Below, piece after piece: positions 1 through 11,329 of a stretch of 64,000 bases of DNA. The DNA comes from Corylus avellana (lineage: Eukaryota > Streptophyta > Magnoliopsida > Fagales > Betulaceae), in assembly GCF_901000735.1 (NCBI RefSeq), contig NC_081541.1:27058258-27122257 (forward strand). The letters run 5' to 3'. A program made the position numbers and the translations under genes. The stretch's first letter is position 1, and each line of letters opens with the position of its first letter. Below the pieces are notes generated by a model that saw only the letters and a list, made by a program, of their open reading frames with translations, did not search any database and was not told the origin of the DNA.

Positions 1-160
1 TAACAATACTAATGCACCGAATCCCGTCAAAACTCCACAATTAAGTGTCTAGTATGGGTGACCTCTTTGGACGAGTTGACGAAGGAGCTGCCAATTGGAC
101 CAAAGACCATTGGCAGAAACCTATGAGGCAATAGAAAGGAGAGCTAGGAACGGACAGAAC

Positions 161-1104
161 TAGGGCTGGCAAAACGGGTCCGCGGGTCGACCCGTTTACG
201 ACCTGCGGGTACCCGGGACCCGTTTAAGCTATACCCAAACACGACCCGTTTAATAAACGGGTTGGACCCTCCGACACGACACGAACACAGGAATTTTCCC
301 GGGTCACCCGACACGACCCGTGAGACCCGTTTAAAATAATGGGTTGTGCCGGGTCAACACGACCCGACCCGTTTACCATGTCTTCTTTATTTGGTTCCTT
401 TCTACGAAAAGAAATCCTTTTTCTTGAGGGGAAGTGTATCTGCCTTAGCCAAAGAATTGTCTGCTTCTTCATCAAGCACCCTGGCAATATGGAAGGGACA
501 CGCAGCTTCTTTACCAAAACCCTTCTCTTGCGAAGCAGCAGTCTGCAGGCTCATCGCCGAGTTTCTTTCAATCAAAGCTTCCCCAGCAGAAGACGGTAGA
601 GGAGTCGTCACCCTTGTTTCGCCGTTGTCTTCTTGGAGATTCAGATCGAGCATCTAATTCCTCCGACAGCGACGTCGGCGACTTGGCAACGAGCGGAGAG
701 TAGAGAGAGAGAGACCGGCGAGCGGGAAAAAGTAAGAGGGACGGCGAGAGAGAGAGCGGCAGTGGAGAACTGAGGAAGAAAGAGGGGCGGCGGTGGACTA
801 GGAGAGGCTGAGAGGGTCTGGATCTGGACTTTGGCTGGAGAGTGGAGACTGCAACAAATGGGTCTGGAGATTCGAAACGCAAGCCGAGAGGGTCTGCGTT
901 TTTTCACTTTTTCCTTTAGATAGTAAACGGGTCTGGCGGGTCACCCACGGGTGACCCGTGACACGACCCGCCAAACACTCATAAACGGGTCATAAATGGG
1001 TTGACCCGTTTATGACCCAAACCCGTTTAATGTAAACCCAAACCCGCTAATTTAGTGTTGTGTTCGTGTCGGGTTGTCGGGTCGTGTCAAAATTACCGGC
1101 CCTA
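161..1104. mobile_element. Non-autonomous hAT element with captured internal sequence
   Basis: The element starts TAGGGCTGGCAA and ends TTACCGGCCCTA, imperfect terminal inverted repeats (10 of 12). It is flanked by a perfect 8-bp target-site duplication GACAGAAC at 153-160 and 1105-1112, as expected for hAT transposition. Both subterminal zones (about 170-380 and 925-1085) are packed with ACCCGTTT/AAACGGGT motifs on both strands, typical of hAT transposase-binding arrays. The middle (about 385-900) lacks the motif, is richer in GC and in GA repeats, and looks like foreign cargo. It encodes no transposase, so it would need one in trans. It lies in the last visible intron of the NIPA gene. Confidence 0.9.
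402..653 (-). pseudogene. Exon-like ORF carried inside the hAT element
   Basis: This 83-codon open frame starts MLDLNLQEDNG, containing an LxLxL (EAR-like) stretch, and sits in the non-repetitive core of the hAT element. Its composition (acidic, Ser/Ala-rich) differs from the surrounding motif arrays, which suggests a host gene fragment captured by the transposon. I do not recognise the parent gene. EAR-like N-termini occur in several plant repressor families, but that is only a resemblance. No splice sites or promoter were identified and it may not be expressed. Confidence 0.3.
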
Positions 1105-1112
1105 GACAGAAC

Positions 1113-1484
1113 CATGCCTTTAAACAAGTAATCAAGCTACAAGAACCAGACTAAAATCCTCCTTGACCTGTGGCGGCTTTGGGTCTAAACAAATGATAGA
1201 TTTGCAGAAGCCACACATAACAAGCAAGCAACATAGGCCTGCTTGGCACAAAAGATTTTACCAAGCTGTGCCACAATGGAATAGGTCACAGCTTACAGAC
1301 CAAAGTCTAACAAACAGAGAAAGAACAATACTTCCAAGAGTGCAGCCCAACTTTTTCTTTCTACAATGACATGGGCAAGGGCTGTCATGCAAATACTCCT
1401 TTATTACACTAACATAGACAAAGGAGCACCATTATCAGCTTCTCACTCTTCTTTCTTTATATTCAAATTTTGGTGCATTTAGTT
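1113..1484. other. Intronic spacer, nothing recognised
   Basis: AT-rich sequence in intron 7 of the NIPA gene between the hAT element and a SINE. I looked on the minus strand for the missing terminal NIPA exon here and in the rest of 1-3997 and did not find it. Confidence 0.5.
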
Positions 1485-1496
1485 GTTTAATAGAAC

Positions 1497-1703
1497 TTTT
1501 TTTTTTTTTGGGATAACCAGGTATCGACTAGATTCCTGAGACACCATGCAAAATGCCCCATCCACACAGGTCGGGTAAAACTCGAGCTTTCGCTTGCGGT
1601 CATAACCCCAAAGAATTGTTTGCACTCAAGGGGAGTCGAACTTTAAACTTGATGCTTGATAAGGCAACAGGACCAAGTAACTTACCACTCGAGCTCACCC
1701 GTT
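1497..1703 (-). mobile_element. tRNA-derived SINE
   Basis: Read on the minus strand, the element begins near GAGCTCGAGTGGTAAG (box A-like) and has AGTTCGACTCC (box B-like) about 50 nt later. It ends in an A-run (the T-run at 1497-1510). Imperfect direct repeats flank it: GTTTAATAGAAC (1485-1496) and GGTTAATAAAAC (1704-1715), 10 of 12 identical. The core phrase ACAATTCTTTGGGG is shared with the SINE copies at 53027 and 60220, so these belong to one family. Confidence 0.7.
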
Positions 1704-2108
1704 GGTTAATAAAACTCAAATTTGAATCAGATGTTCACTCGGTAATTTGAGTTCAAAGTTTTTGAGACCCAGAATTAAGAAATACAAATTGAATCCCACA
1801 AAAAATAAATGAGGCTAAAACAAAGTGCAACTGATTAAGGAATAACAAAAGAGTTCGGCTCAGTTTACATATGACAGAAACTCCAAACAAAAATCAGGAA
1901 TTAGCACTGATTTTAAAGTTGAATAGCCTCAATTCATAGGAAATAACAATGGTCTATGACATGCCTATTAGAAAATTGGTGTGAACCAAAGTCCAATTGC
2001 ATATCTTGAATAAAAGGCCGCATGGTTATACTTCTTTATTTGCAGACCTTTCCTTCTCTGGATTGTATTTTCACTAATCCTAAAAGTTATTAGAAGGAGA
2101 GTATAAGT

Positions 2109-3610
2109 TTTTTCTTTTTTTGATAGGTAAGCAAAGAAATATCATTAAAGAAAGCATCAGGCGCCCCTAAGCATACATATAAAGGACACCAAAACAGAAA
2201 GAAGAAAATAAAAACAAACAAACAAACACCTGCAAAAACCCAAAAGACAAAAAAGAAACCAAGAGCCCCACAACAGAAACCCAAAACCCGCAAAAAACCA
2301 CGGGCTACAATACAACACAGCAAGAGCCCTCTTGCCTTTGCCCCTGCTAGAGTCAACTCCCCTAGCATCATCAAAGTTGACTGAGCACTCTAATTCTTAA
2401 GCTCCCTTCTCCCTTTTGGTTTAGAAGCAAAGACTGAAAACTTGTCGCTGCCCCTCATCAACTAAAGTCAAGAAATCCAGAAAACCCTTCTCTCATCACC
2501 CCCGTAAGAGATCCCCAGTGTGATAACACAACTTGCATCTTGCACTACCTCAGGGTAACCTATAACCTATAACCCCCCTTCTTCAAGCTCACCCCCCATC
2601 AAAGATTCACCCACCTTAGAGACAAAAGAAGGCCACTGAGCCCTCCAGGACATACTTGGCAGAAACTGAGGGGAACATCCTATTACCATAGAAGGGCCCC
2701 CTGCAGACAAACCACCCGGCAGGGCACAAAAGCCCAGCATCTTCTCACCCACAAGACCATCATCCCACTAATTTGAGGGCGCAAACCCACCCGCGCCAAA
2801 CGAAGATGACGAACCATTCCCAATGCCACTAGACAAAGGCTAGGCAACCAAAGGACTCTTGACCACACTAGAAGCGCTCGGGATAAGGAAACCTCCCAAG
2901 AGAAAACTTATCGGAGAGGATTTCCTGACCGCACCCCTTACAGATGCCGGCACAGACTAGGCAACAGCCACAACCAATCGCGAAGAGAGAAAACCCAACA
3001 AAGAAACCGGCAGGACACTGATTGCCGCCACAGCCTCGGCAATCAAGTTCTCATCCAACTGCATTCCTCTGCCGTCCTTCGACTTCTAAGAGTCTCTACA
3101 ACAGCTTGGGCTCCATCGGAAACAGAGGCGCCCTAGACTTTGCCATCAACGAAACAGTAGTTTGAACCCCTGAAGAAGAGCCACCGGTGTCACCAGACTA
3201 CGCCGGACCACTCCCAATGTCTGCCGAAAACAGAACCATCACTGGCGAGGTGTTTTGGGCAGACTGCGAAGGCAAGAAGACGCTCACCTTACCCTCGTCC
3301 TGCGCATTTATCAGCAAACCAAAGTTGGGCTGGGTGACCAGATCCAGAGAACCATGCATCCAAGCCCACCATGGATGTGGGCTTCCTATCAAAACCCAAG
3401 CCCGACTTAGAAATGGGTTTAAACAAGAAATTAGCCTTGGGCTTAAGTTTAAGGGCCCAGCCTTTCCGCCCAGCATAAATGGGCTTGCGGGAAAGCCCAC
3501 AACATGGGTAGCAGCTCAAATCCACCAGCCCTACCAAATAGTTCTGCACAGCCCACTCCACCTCAAGCCTCAGCCCTGAAATCCTATCCTTCCTCGCCCA
3601 AAAAGGCAAA
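2109..3610 (-). mobile_element. Decayed LINE (3' end plus ORF1-like region)
   Basis: On the minus strand the segment ends CTTACCTATCAAAAAA, the LINE 3' signature seen repeatedly in this window. Upstream is a CCN-rich, non-globular coding remnant broken into several frames (for example 3198-3500 and 3289-3618), with the look of the linker part of a plant L1 ORF1 protein. No reverse transcriptase is present, and no clear target-site duplication was found. It is placed in NIPA intron 7. Confidence 0.5.
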
Positions 3611-3997
3611 AGCTTCAACCCCTTTCAACATTCTCAATTTTCAATTTTCAATTGAAAGCAACATTCTCAATTTTCAACATCCTATGTTTCTCCCTACAAA
3701 TATGTCACTTAAACTTAATTTTTTCCATAGACAATTAACTCGGTTCATGTATCTGATGACCAATTTTATGATGTTTCATAATTTAAACAAAAAAAAAAAA
3801 TTGAGAAAGAAAATATTAAAGGGCTTAGTTTCAAAAATTCAAGGTTTTTGAACAATGACCAACACCAACGGATGCCCATATAATACAGGGGCTTTCACAT
3901 TAGACATTTTTAATATGATGAACTGATCAGATCATATAGATAAAGTGAATAATAAAAGCAAGTGTTCAGATAACACTGATCAGAAAGAAGAATATAC

Positions 3998-6900
3998 CTT
4001 AAACATGATGACACTAGCCAAAATAGTAAGTGATGTAAACATAGTATAGTATATGGGAGATACGACAGCCGTATTGAAAGTATCAAGAGCCTGCATCGAA
4101 CAAAGAAAAAAAATCAAATAAATAATTATGAAATAGTAACTATCAAACAACAGGGGACCAAAAAAGTGAATAAAATAACTTTTAAATATTCATATGAAGA
4201 GAAATATATGGTAACATTCAAGAATTTTAGTAAAAGTTTATGCAATTGCAGATCAAACCCTTACTTCTTCAGATGAGTCAATCCAATATGAACTCATACT
4301 AAAATGCAGCTACTCCAATGGTCATTCATCTCAAGACAGCATGTAATACCTCAAATGCTCAAAGACCTTTTAACAATTCACTTATTATTTATATTAATCA
4401 CTCTATAGTACAGGTTAGTTTGCTAAATTGTAAGGTGTTCATAAAAGGGATAAAGATTTCAGTACCAAAAAAAAAACAAAAATTAAGGGAATCCGGAAAA
4501 TCTTCTTAGGAATGTGTTAGTATGTTTATGGGCTTAGCATACACCCATGTAACGCCCCAACCCAAAATGACACAATATTGTCCACTTTTGGCTTCTTCAA
4601 ACCAGACTTTTCAGGAGATCATCCATCTTGGTACAACTCTCGCAGAAGCTTGCTTAACTGCGGAGTTCTAATGGAATTATGACCATCACGGCTTTAAAAC
4701 GTGTTGTTATCATAAAGAGTGTTAAGTATACGTATAAGCTCATCTCCATCTTCATATCTAGGCAATGTGGGATGCCACAATCACTCCCTCTTAGGACGAG
4801 CGTCCTCGCTGGCGACCCTAGTGGAATTATTCTTGGCGTCCCAACGAGTGCCCGCTAGCAACCCCATGGGCTTGTGCACACTTTCTCAATCTCAGGCTGG
4901 GCAATGACTCTGATACCATATGTAACACCCCTGCTCCAAGTGATATGAGATGGGGAGAGCGTGCACAAGCCCATGAGGGTCGTCAACGAGGACGCTGGGT
5001 CCCAATAGGGGGTGATTGTGACGTCCCACATTGCCTGGATGTAAAAAAGATGATGTGTTTATATTGAATATGCTCTCTCTAAATGGTATGAGGCCTTTTG
5101 GGGGTAAACTCAATAATTAAACCGTATGAGCTTGGCCCAAAGCGGACAATATCATATCACATGGAGCAGGGGTGTTACAGCCCACTTCCTAATGGCTTAA
5201 CTTTGCCACCCTCGGAAGGGTGGCCACACAGCCACTCTAATCGTTTTTCTTTTTTTAATTTTTTAAATAATAAGTTAGCTTCTACCTCACAAAAGTTAAA
5301 GACACTTGTTTGTCAAAATATTCCTACAGGTTAAGAATACAATTTTACAAAAAGTGTTATGTATTTTGAGAAGTGTTTTATTTTGAGTAGTTTGTTAATG
5401 TATTTGAAAAAAGTGAAAATTCAAGCTGAATACAAAAAAAGAATACAGTACATTGGCAAACATAGCCATAATTTCTCTAGTTCCAATAACTCATGAAAGA
5501 GCAATCAGAAAATAACCACCACAATTGAGTCCTTTTCAAGGCACTAATCCTACTTCAATATCAAGAATGCCATGAACTCAGCTAGACTAAAGTGAAGTTA
5601 GTATTACACTGGCCCCAAGACATACGGAAATAGTCCAAAGAGCAGTTTTAAATTTGTGAATGTAAAGCCAAGTAGGGGGAAAATCCATTTCCTTCGTACA
5701 AGGTGCACATACATTCAGGATTATAATAAAGCAAGAAAATCCTGTTAAAGCATGAAACAAGTTCCAGGAAATGGTTCCTCCAGCATCACCTACCATATTG
5801 TGAGCCAATGGTTGCGAGAAAATATCTAAAATTTTGGTATCTCCAAGTACCCTTATCTGGCTGGCCCATCATACACCATATTACTACACTAATTAAAAGA
5901 GACTCCACCAAGCCAAATTCCAAAACCTGCAAGTTGCAAGTTCATGGGGGACAAATATACCCTACCAACCTCCATACAATGTGCAGCCAAAGAGAAACCA
6001 CCTTGGGTTCATACAAACAAATAAGGAATCCCATCGCACTAAAGATTCTACCAAAAATGCAAAGGTTGGCACAGGTGCATGAGAAAGATTTATCACCCAC
6101 CAAGACATCCTTAGCAAAGATATCCATGCACCCAATCATCACAATCTATTCAATTCAAAATGTCCACCTTTTGCCAAATCACATATAATACCAGTCTAAT
6201 CGAGTTCAATAATCTATTTTGCTCTTCCCAAGTTTCCAAACTATATACAACATTACTTATCAAAAAAATAAAAAAGTTTCCAAACTATATTATGCAAAGT
6301 AACCCTATCCATCACTGACAAGTTACAAGTATCTAATTCTCCATACTTAACTTGGCCTAGTCCAAACAATCCTCTTAAATACAACTTCACCCGCACCCTT
6401 ATTTTGCTTCATGGCATCTTAAAATGACTGAAATCTACTTATCAAAAAAAAAAAAAAAAAGACTGAAATCTCCTTTTGGATCTCTTACACTAATAAAAAA
6501 TTTCTTTACCCAACCTTTATTCTTTTTAACCCACATTTAACAAGAAACTATAACAGATCAGTGAGATCATCCCTCCAGAATCAGTCAAGTTCTTGGAACA
6601 CCTCATAAAGCCCTCTGAAAGGTAACATTATGAAAGACAGAGAAGAGAGACATTTTGCCAACACCACAGCCATCCAATATTGAAATCCATTTTCTAAAGA
6701 AAACCTCAATCATGGCCAAAGGTCACTATCAGGCCAGCTGATAAAAAAGATAATTTGGAATGACAGTCCAAATGTAGAAAATTGAGTTGCGGCAGGCATG
6801 TCCCTTGTAAGCATTGAAGATGACTGCTTATCCCTGACAAAGACCCAAAATTGCATGTTATGGGAATATAATTCATGTTCCAATGTTTTGTTACATCAAG

Positions 6901-7576
6901 TCTTTATGACTTAAGAAGCATAGCCCCTCACGAGCTTGAAAATGAGATGGATTTTAGCTTACCCATTTCACTTCATTTCCTTACTCCCGAAGCAACCAGA
7001 TATTATAGGATACATGTTTGAAAGCTTTGAAAAAGGCATAAGTTTAATGGGAACATAGTAATATACTCCACTCATAAGTCATAATGAAAGGATACATAAG
7101 AACATGAAAAATTTGGTACTGAAGAATATAAAAGTGGGAAAACAAAAACTACTGAAATAAATGAAAAAATATGAAAGAAGACAAAAGGTAGGGGTAGAAA
7201 AGAGATAATTGTTACCTTATTTAAATAATTCATTTGGGTAAGCACACAAGTAACTACAACTAAACCGAATGCCCAAGTTTGGGGATAAATCAGTTGATTC
7301 ATTCCCGACAATGTCAATTTCAAGGCAATTCCAAGTGCTTTGACACTCATAACCTGTCAAAGAGCACCCTTATAATAAAACAACTTAGAAGATAATGACT
7401 TGGGAAAAGCAAACACATTATAGAGTTTAAATATTGATACATACCGACAAAGAACCTACAAGGGAACAAACTCCAATGTAAACCATTATGTGCGTCTGTC
7501 CGTATTGTGGGATAAAGTGGAATATAAGTATAAATGCAGATGCTATGACAAAAGCTGCATACATGACAAAAGCTGG

Positions 7577-7634
<58 letters not shown>

Positions 7635-10600
7635 TGAAGAAAAAAAATATAAGTTTCAAATTTAACCAAATGAGAGAGTCAAAGGATATATGAACATGAA
7701 AAGCCTAGAATGATTTAATCAATTAACAAAAATAATTCCAGTAAACATCAATTACCTGGCTCCATTGCAAGATCCCAAACTTCTGCCACAGATTCAATCT
7801 CACGTTCTTGGGGAGCATGTAGAACAATTGTCGTAGAACCCACAACACAAAGAACACAACCAAGAATTCCAAAAATATGAAGCTTCTCCCGTAAAATAAC
7901 ATGTGCAAGTGCAGCACTGCAAGACAGCATGATAGTCAGCACTCAAGCACCAAAGAATTAGACTTTATTTATAGAGAAAAAAAATTTTGCCTGATAATAA
8001 TGCTGAGAGCTCCAAGAGGAGTGACCAGTATAGCTGGCGCAAATGCATAAGCCGCAAAATTAGCAATTTCACCAACGATCACTGTTGAACGGCAATTTCC
8101 CATGAGAAATTCTTAACTAAAATCATAAACCTTTTTTTGGTAAGTAAATGATTTCATTAAAAAAATAGAGGATACACCCATGTACATAGAAAGTATATAA
8201 GAGAAACACCAACCTACTACAATGGCATGTACACAGGAAGTACACATAAATCATGTAATCCAACCCCATTGCCCTTGTTGGACAAAGTTAGAACATATAA
8301 AAATGTGTTTCCGCTAGGTTGAAAAGAAACTCTCACAAATACTGCTAGAAATGGCCATGTAAACCAGCCATTGGATTTCAGAATTGGTTTAGAGATGTGC
8401 ATTTAGAATATTCCAGTGTCATGGGATACAGACAGAAACTTAGGAAACTCCTCTTTTTTTTCAATTTTTAACAAAATTGAAAAAATATAAAGGGAACAAA
8501 AGGCAGCTTTCCATTTCTTAGTGACGAAACATATCTCGTTTCACATCACTCTTTGCAGAAAGGAAAAAACAAACGAATGAGATATTATATATGCCCCTAT
8601 TTTCATTGATTATACAATGGAACCTTTAAGCTCATTTTCATTGTTCTGTAAGGATTTGCAGTAGAAGCTGCTGAGACATACTAAGCACAAGAAAGTAATT
8701 TCTTTTCTCCATATTCTTCAATGTTCCTTGGAGGATTTTATCTTCAACCCTGTTCTTTAAATTTTATTTTCACCCTCATGTCTGTCACCAGTGCTCCAGC
8801 AGCTAAAAGGGATCAATGAACTTAGACATAGCATGTTGTGGATGCTTGTATCATTTTGAGTTGGTACATATAAACTAAAGTCTTTAGGTACCCAATATAT
8901 TGTTTGCAAGGATATATCAAGTCAAACCAGTGGCGGAGCCAGACAATTCATATTGGGGGTGCCGCTAAAATTTTTTTTATGGTGCCGAGTGGTAACTTGC
9001 GTAGGTAGGAGAGAAGAAATTTTTTTTTTTCTTTTTTTTTTTGGGAGTGCCGTGTGGAACTTGGGTAGGAAAACAGCAAATTTTAAAAAAAAAAAAAAAA
9101 AAAAAAGAGGCTTTGGGGGTGCCAGCCTCAAGTGGCTCCGCCACTGAGTCAAACCAACTGATTGAACAAACAATACCTTGCTTTTATTATGGGTAACAAT
9201 TTATTTTCTGTTAATTCCCATCATAAATTGTAGTGTATCAAAGGGGAAGTTGAACAGAAAATCTAGTCATTGATCAATGACCAAAGGGAATCAAATAAAA
9301 CTCACTTGTTATCATGCCCACCCACCATAGTGGCTCATATAAGTAAGAATAGCCTCCAACACCTGTTGAAAACATCAAATAACTTAATTTCAAGAAAACC
9401 TGTTACACACAACATTACCGTTAAAAATATATCCAAAGACAAGAGCATGCACACACTAAATAATGCAACATCCAGCCCACTAGCACCAGTGTATATTAAA
9501 GACAGACATGAGTATATGGCAACTGCTCTGAAAAGGGTAATATAAAAAGTAGTTGAAAAGATACACCATCAACCCATTTAGAGCAAAATACAAGCATTCA
9601 GGCCATGCACACATGAAAAAGAAAATTGGCAACTTTCCTAAACTTTCACTCAACAAGAGTAACAAGACTCCCAAACCCTCAATACTGTTCTATTACATAT
9701 TTACATGTATCAATGCACATCCACATGGCAATCAGATAGTAAAAACACAACACTAAATTCAGTCACTGGTCCGTCCAACATTGTGATGAGGACCTGAATT
9801 TTGAAAACTCAATTTGCAATTCCATTTACCAAACACACAACTGGATGTCGGCAAAAAATGAAATGCCCCATGAATTATAAATTCTACTTTAACCACATCA
9901 ATAGGTCAGGGAATTCCCTATTCCTTTCCAATTATAGTCCACGGAGTCAATTGTACTATTAATTATAAATTCTTACGTTAGAAATCTCTACTAAATAGAT
10001 TTTCACAGCGGTAATAGTCCAACTTATTTATGATATTTAGTAGATCCAAGTCCACATATCCCAAAGGTAGCAATCAAAACTATGCAAAATCACAATTTCT
10101 CAAACACAGGCTTCTTACATGTCCCATCAACCCATCACAAAGTCCATAAACAGGCTTTTTTCAATAGGCAGTAATTTTTTTCCATTCAACCATTTGGTGT
10201 CATTAGACTCATTACCACTAAAAACTTAAGAAAAATGAATCAAACACTCAGTAATAATGAAAAATTGAACCATAGGCAGATTGAGTAATGCTATATACTA
10301 CACCCCCCATCCCATCCCATCCTACTGGGCTGATGTGGCAGTATCCACCAGCTCTTGGATCAGCCGTTAAAAAACACAATCCAAAGATGGATGAGCACTG
10401 CCCTCACCATAGTGAATAGGGGTGCGGTATATAGCATTACTCTACAGAGATTATTTTCATAATGATCAATTACGACCACAGCATTTTCCAAGCCAACTTG
10501 ACCTAATCAACCTACTTACATTGATACTTCACCCATTTTCCTATTTTTACACGATTCAAACTAAAATCTGAAGAGTATAACAAGCAACAAAATCGATTTT

Positions 10601-10881
10601 TGTTTTTGTTTTGATAAGTAATCCAATCTCGATAAAATCGGAAATTACTGAGAGCACCCTGGAAATAACGGAAATCTAAAAAGTTGGCCAAGAGTTGAGC
10701 AGATTTCGATACCTGCCCTGACTCCAGACGCGCCAGCCTTCTTCAAGCCCTTCTTCTTGACAATGAAGCTGCCGCCGATAAAGAAGCTGGACGAGAGAGC
10801 AAGCACGAGGCCCTTGATGTTGTCAGAGGACATGCCCTCGCGCCAGCTCGACGGCGTAGTCAGAGTGGTCGTCGACGCCAT
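3998..10881 (-). CDS. NIPA-type magnesium transporter, exons 1-7 (3' end outside window)
   Basis: Seven exons join in frame to 279 codons: 10881-10713, 9362-9306, 8081-7991, 7916-7756, 7572-7445, 7353-7216 and 4090-3998. They give the hallmark plant NIPA (DUF803, drug/metabolite transporter fold) sequence: an N-terminal membrane segment in exon 1 ([19 protein letters not shown]), [10 protein letters not shown] in exon 2, [14 protein letters not shown] in exon 3, [19 protein letters not shown] in exon 4, [20 protein letters not shown] in exon 5, [19 protein letters not shown] in exon 6, and [19 protein letters not shown] in exon 7. NIPA proteins are multi-pass membrane proteins linked to Mg2+ transport. 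The terminal exon, expected to begin DWD, is not present in 1-3997, so it must lie left of position 1. Introns 6 (3.1 kb) and 7 (over 4 kb) are filled with repeats. Intron 3 uses a GC donor. The start is the first ATG in this frame. Confidence 0.92.
4548..4920 (+). repeat. TGTAACACCCC-family repeat, copy 1
   Basis: This begins TGTAACGCCCC and contains ACACAATATTGTCC, CACGGCTTTAAAACG, GTGGGATGCCACAATCA and CTTGTGCACACT in the same order as the copies at 35998-36617. It stops at GATACCATA immediately before the next unit. It is a dispersed non-coding repeat in NIPA intron 6 whose class I cannot name. Confidence 0.65.
4921..5179 (-). mobile_element. TGTAACACCCC element with terminal inverted repeats
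   Basis: The segment starts TGTAACACCCCTGCTCC and ends GGAGCAGGGGTGTTACA. The ends are exact inverted repeats for 17 nt and nearly so for about 28 nt. Its interior (GACGTCCCACATTGCC, CAAGCCCATGAGGG) is the reverse complement of the adjacent copy at 4548-4920, so the two units stand head to head. No coding capacity was found. The TG...CA ends could indicate a very short LTR-like unit or a foldback element. Confidence 0.6.
6247..6274 (+). mobile_element. LINE tail-only insertion (28 nt)
   Basis: The 28-nt insert ACAACATTACTTATC followed by an A-rich tail lies between perfect 16-bp direct repeats AGTTTCCAAACTATAT at 6231-6246 and 6275-6290. ATTACTTATC plus A-run is the 3' terminus of the local LINEs. 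Confidence 0.8.
6437..6460 (+). mobile_element. LINE tail-only insertion (24 nt)
   Basis: ACTTATC plus an A-run sits between perfect 11-bp direct repeats GACTGAAATCT at 6426-6436 and 6461-6471. This is the same terminal heptamer as the neighbouring insert at 6247. Confidence 0.8.
7573..7990 (-). other. NIPA introns 3 (GC-AG) and 4
   Basis: Intron 3 (7990-7917, 74 nt) begins GCAAAA after exon end ATCAG and ends TTGCAG. The only in-frame join to exon 4 (serine codon split AG|T) needs the GC donor. Intron 4 (7755-7573) has a GT donor and an acceptor preceded by the T56 run. Confidence 0.8.
7577..7632 (-). repeat. 56-nt homopolymer forming an intron's polypyrimidine tract
   Basis: 56 consecutive A on the plus strand, read as T56 in the NIPA pre-mRNA, followed directly by CCAG, the acceptor of intron 4 (exon 5 starts at 7572). 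The true length may be uncertain because such runs are poorly sequenced. Confidence 0.9.
8125..8230 (-). mobile_element. LINE 3'-end fragment
   Basis: The minus strand reads a short coding-like remnant, then AATGAAATCATTTACTTACC and an A-run, matching the 3' ends of the other LINEs in the window. It is 5'-truncated and lies in NIPA intron 2, just upstream of exon 3. Confidence 0.55.
8928..9146. mobile_element. hAT MITE, 219 bp
   Basis: Perfect 14-bp terminal inverted repeats CAGTGGCGGAGCCA / TGGCTCCGCCACTG with a perfect 8-bp target-site duplication AGTCAAAC at 8920-8927 and 9147-9154. The interior carries long T and A runs and no coding capacity. It is inserted in NIPA intron 2. The CAGTGGCGGA terminus resembles the CAGGGGCG ends of the large hAT element at 14010. 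Confidence 0.92.
10283..10442. mobile_element. MITE with AGTAATGCTATATA ends
   Basis: The ends GAGTAATGCTATATACTACA and the complement of TGCGGTATATAGCATTACTC pair over about 24 nt with two mismatches. The 160-bp unit is non-coding and lies in NIPA intron 1. No target-site duplication was convincing. Related termini (AATGCTATA, GTATAGCATTA) occur at 11998, 12475, 29590 and 29780. Confidence 0.65.
10597..10640 (-). mobile_element. Short LINE tail in NIPA intron 1
   Basis: The plus strand has a T-rich run then TTTTGATAAGTAATCC, the complement of the LINE 3' terminus GGATTACTTATCAAAA. AAAATCG is repeated on either side, a possible short target-site duplication. Confidence 0.45.
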
Positions 10882-10956
10882 GGCTGCTCAGAAGAACCAA
10901 AACCCTAGCCTCCACCACCACCGGTGACTCTATCATACCCCCACCGGGAGGAGCAT
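10823..10956 (-). promoter_or_regulatory. Two upstream ORFs in the NIPA 5' leader
   Basis: uORF1 (10956-10933) encodes MLLPVGV. Its TGA stop overlaps the ATG of uORF2 (10936) as ATGA. uORF2 (10936-10823, 37 codons) runs out of frame across the NIPA start codon at 10881. If the leader is unspliced, ribosomes starting at either uORF would have to reinitiate or leak to reach NIPA, suggesting translational down-regulation. The transcript start is not known from sequence. Confidence 0.5.
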
Positions 10957-11124
10957 GAAATGGAAATCCGCTGCTTCTTGACTCGGTGATCTTAGCACTC
11001 TGATACCGAGTTAGAACACCGAGTTGGATCTTAAGATTAACAATTTCGAGATTAGAGAAGGCTTATTTTGTCGGCGCTTGGTGGATTTGGTGGGTACAGC
11101 TGTGAGTGAGGTTTCTGGGATCGC

Positions 11125-11148
11125 AGAGAGAGAGAGAGAGAGAGAGAG
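11125..11148 (-). repeat. (CT)12 microsatellite, probable NIPA leader
   Basis: A plus-strand (AG)12 run, read as CT in the sense of NIPA, about 245 nt upstream of the start codon. CT runs are common in plant 5' leaders and core promoters. Confidence 0.6.
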
Positions 11149-11329
11149 GAAGAAAGTGAGTTGGGGGGGGGCTTTGCCTTGTAAACTTGGGTTTACAAAA
11201 TAAGGACTCCACTCCGACTTCAGGTTGATTGACTGCTCCACCCTATCTCCCCTTTCTTTTTTTAAGGCTAAAACCTCAATGTCCACCTTCATTTTTGTTA
11301 GATTTGGAAAACAACAATCTAATATCAAT

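Noticed and set aside
1..3997. Missing last NIPA exon
   Set aside because: Searched on the minus strand for the expected DWD...TEMCGF region; only repeats found, so it is placed outside the window.
7490..7693. 67-codon ORF with a poly-Lys run
   Set aside because: It is the 56-A homopolymer read in frame across a NIPA exon on the other strand.
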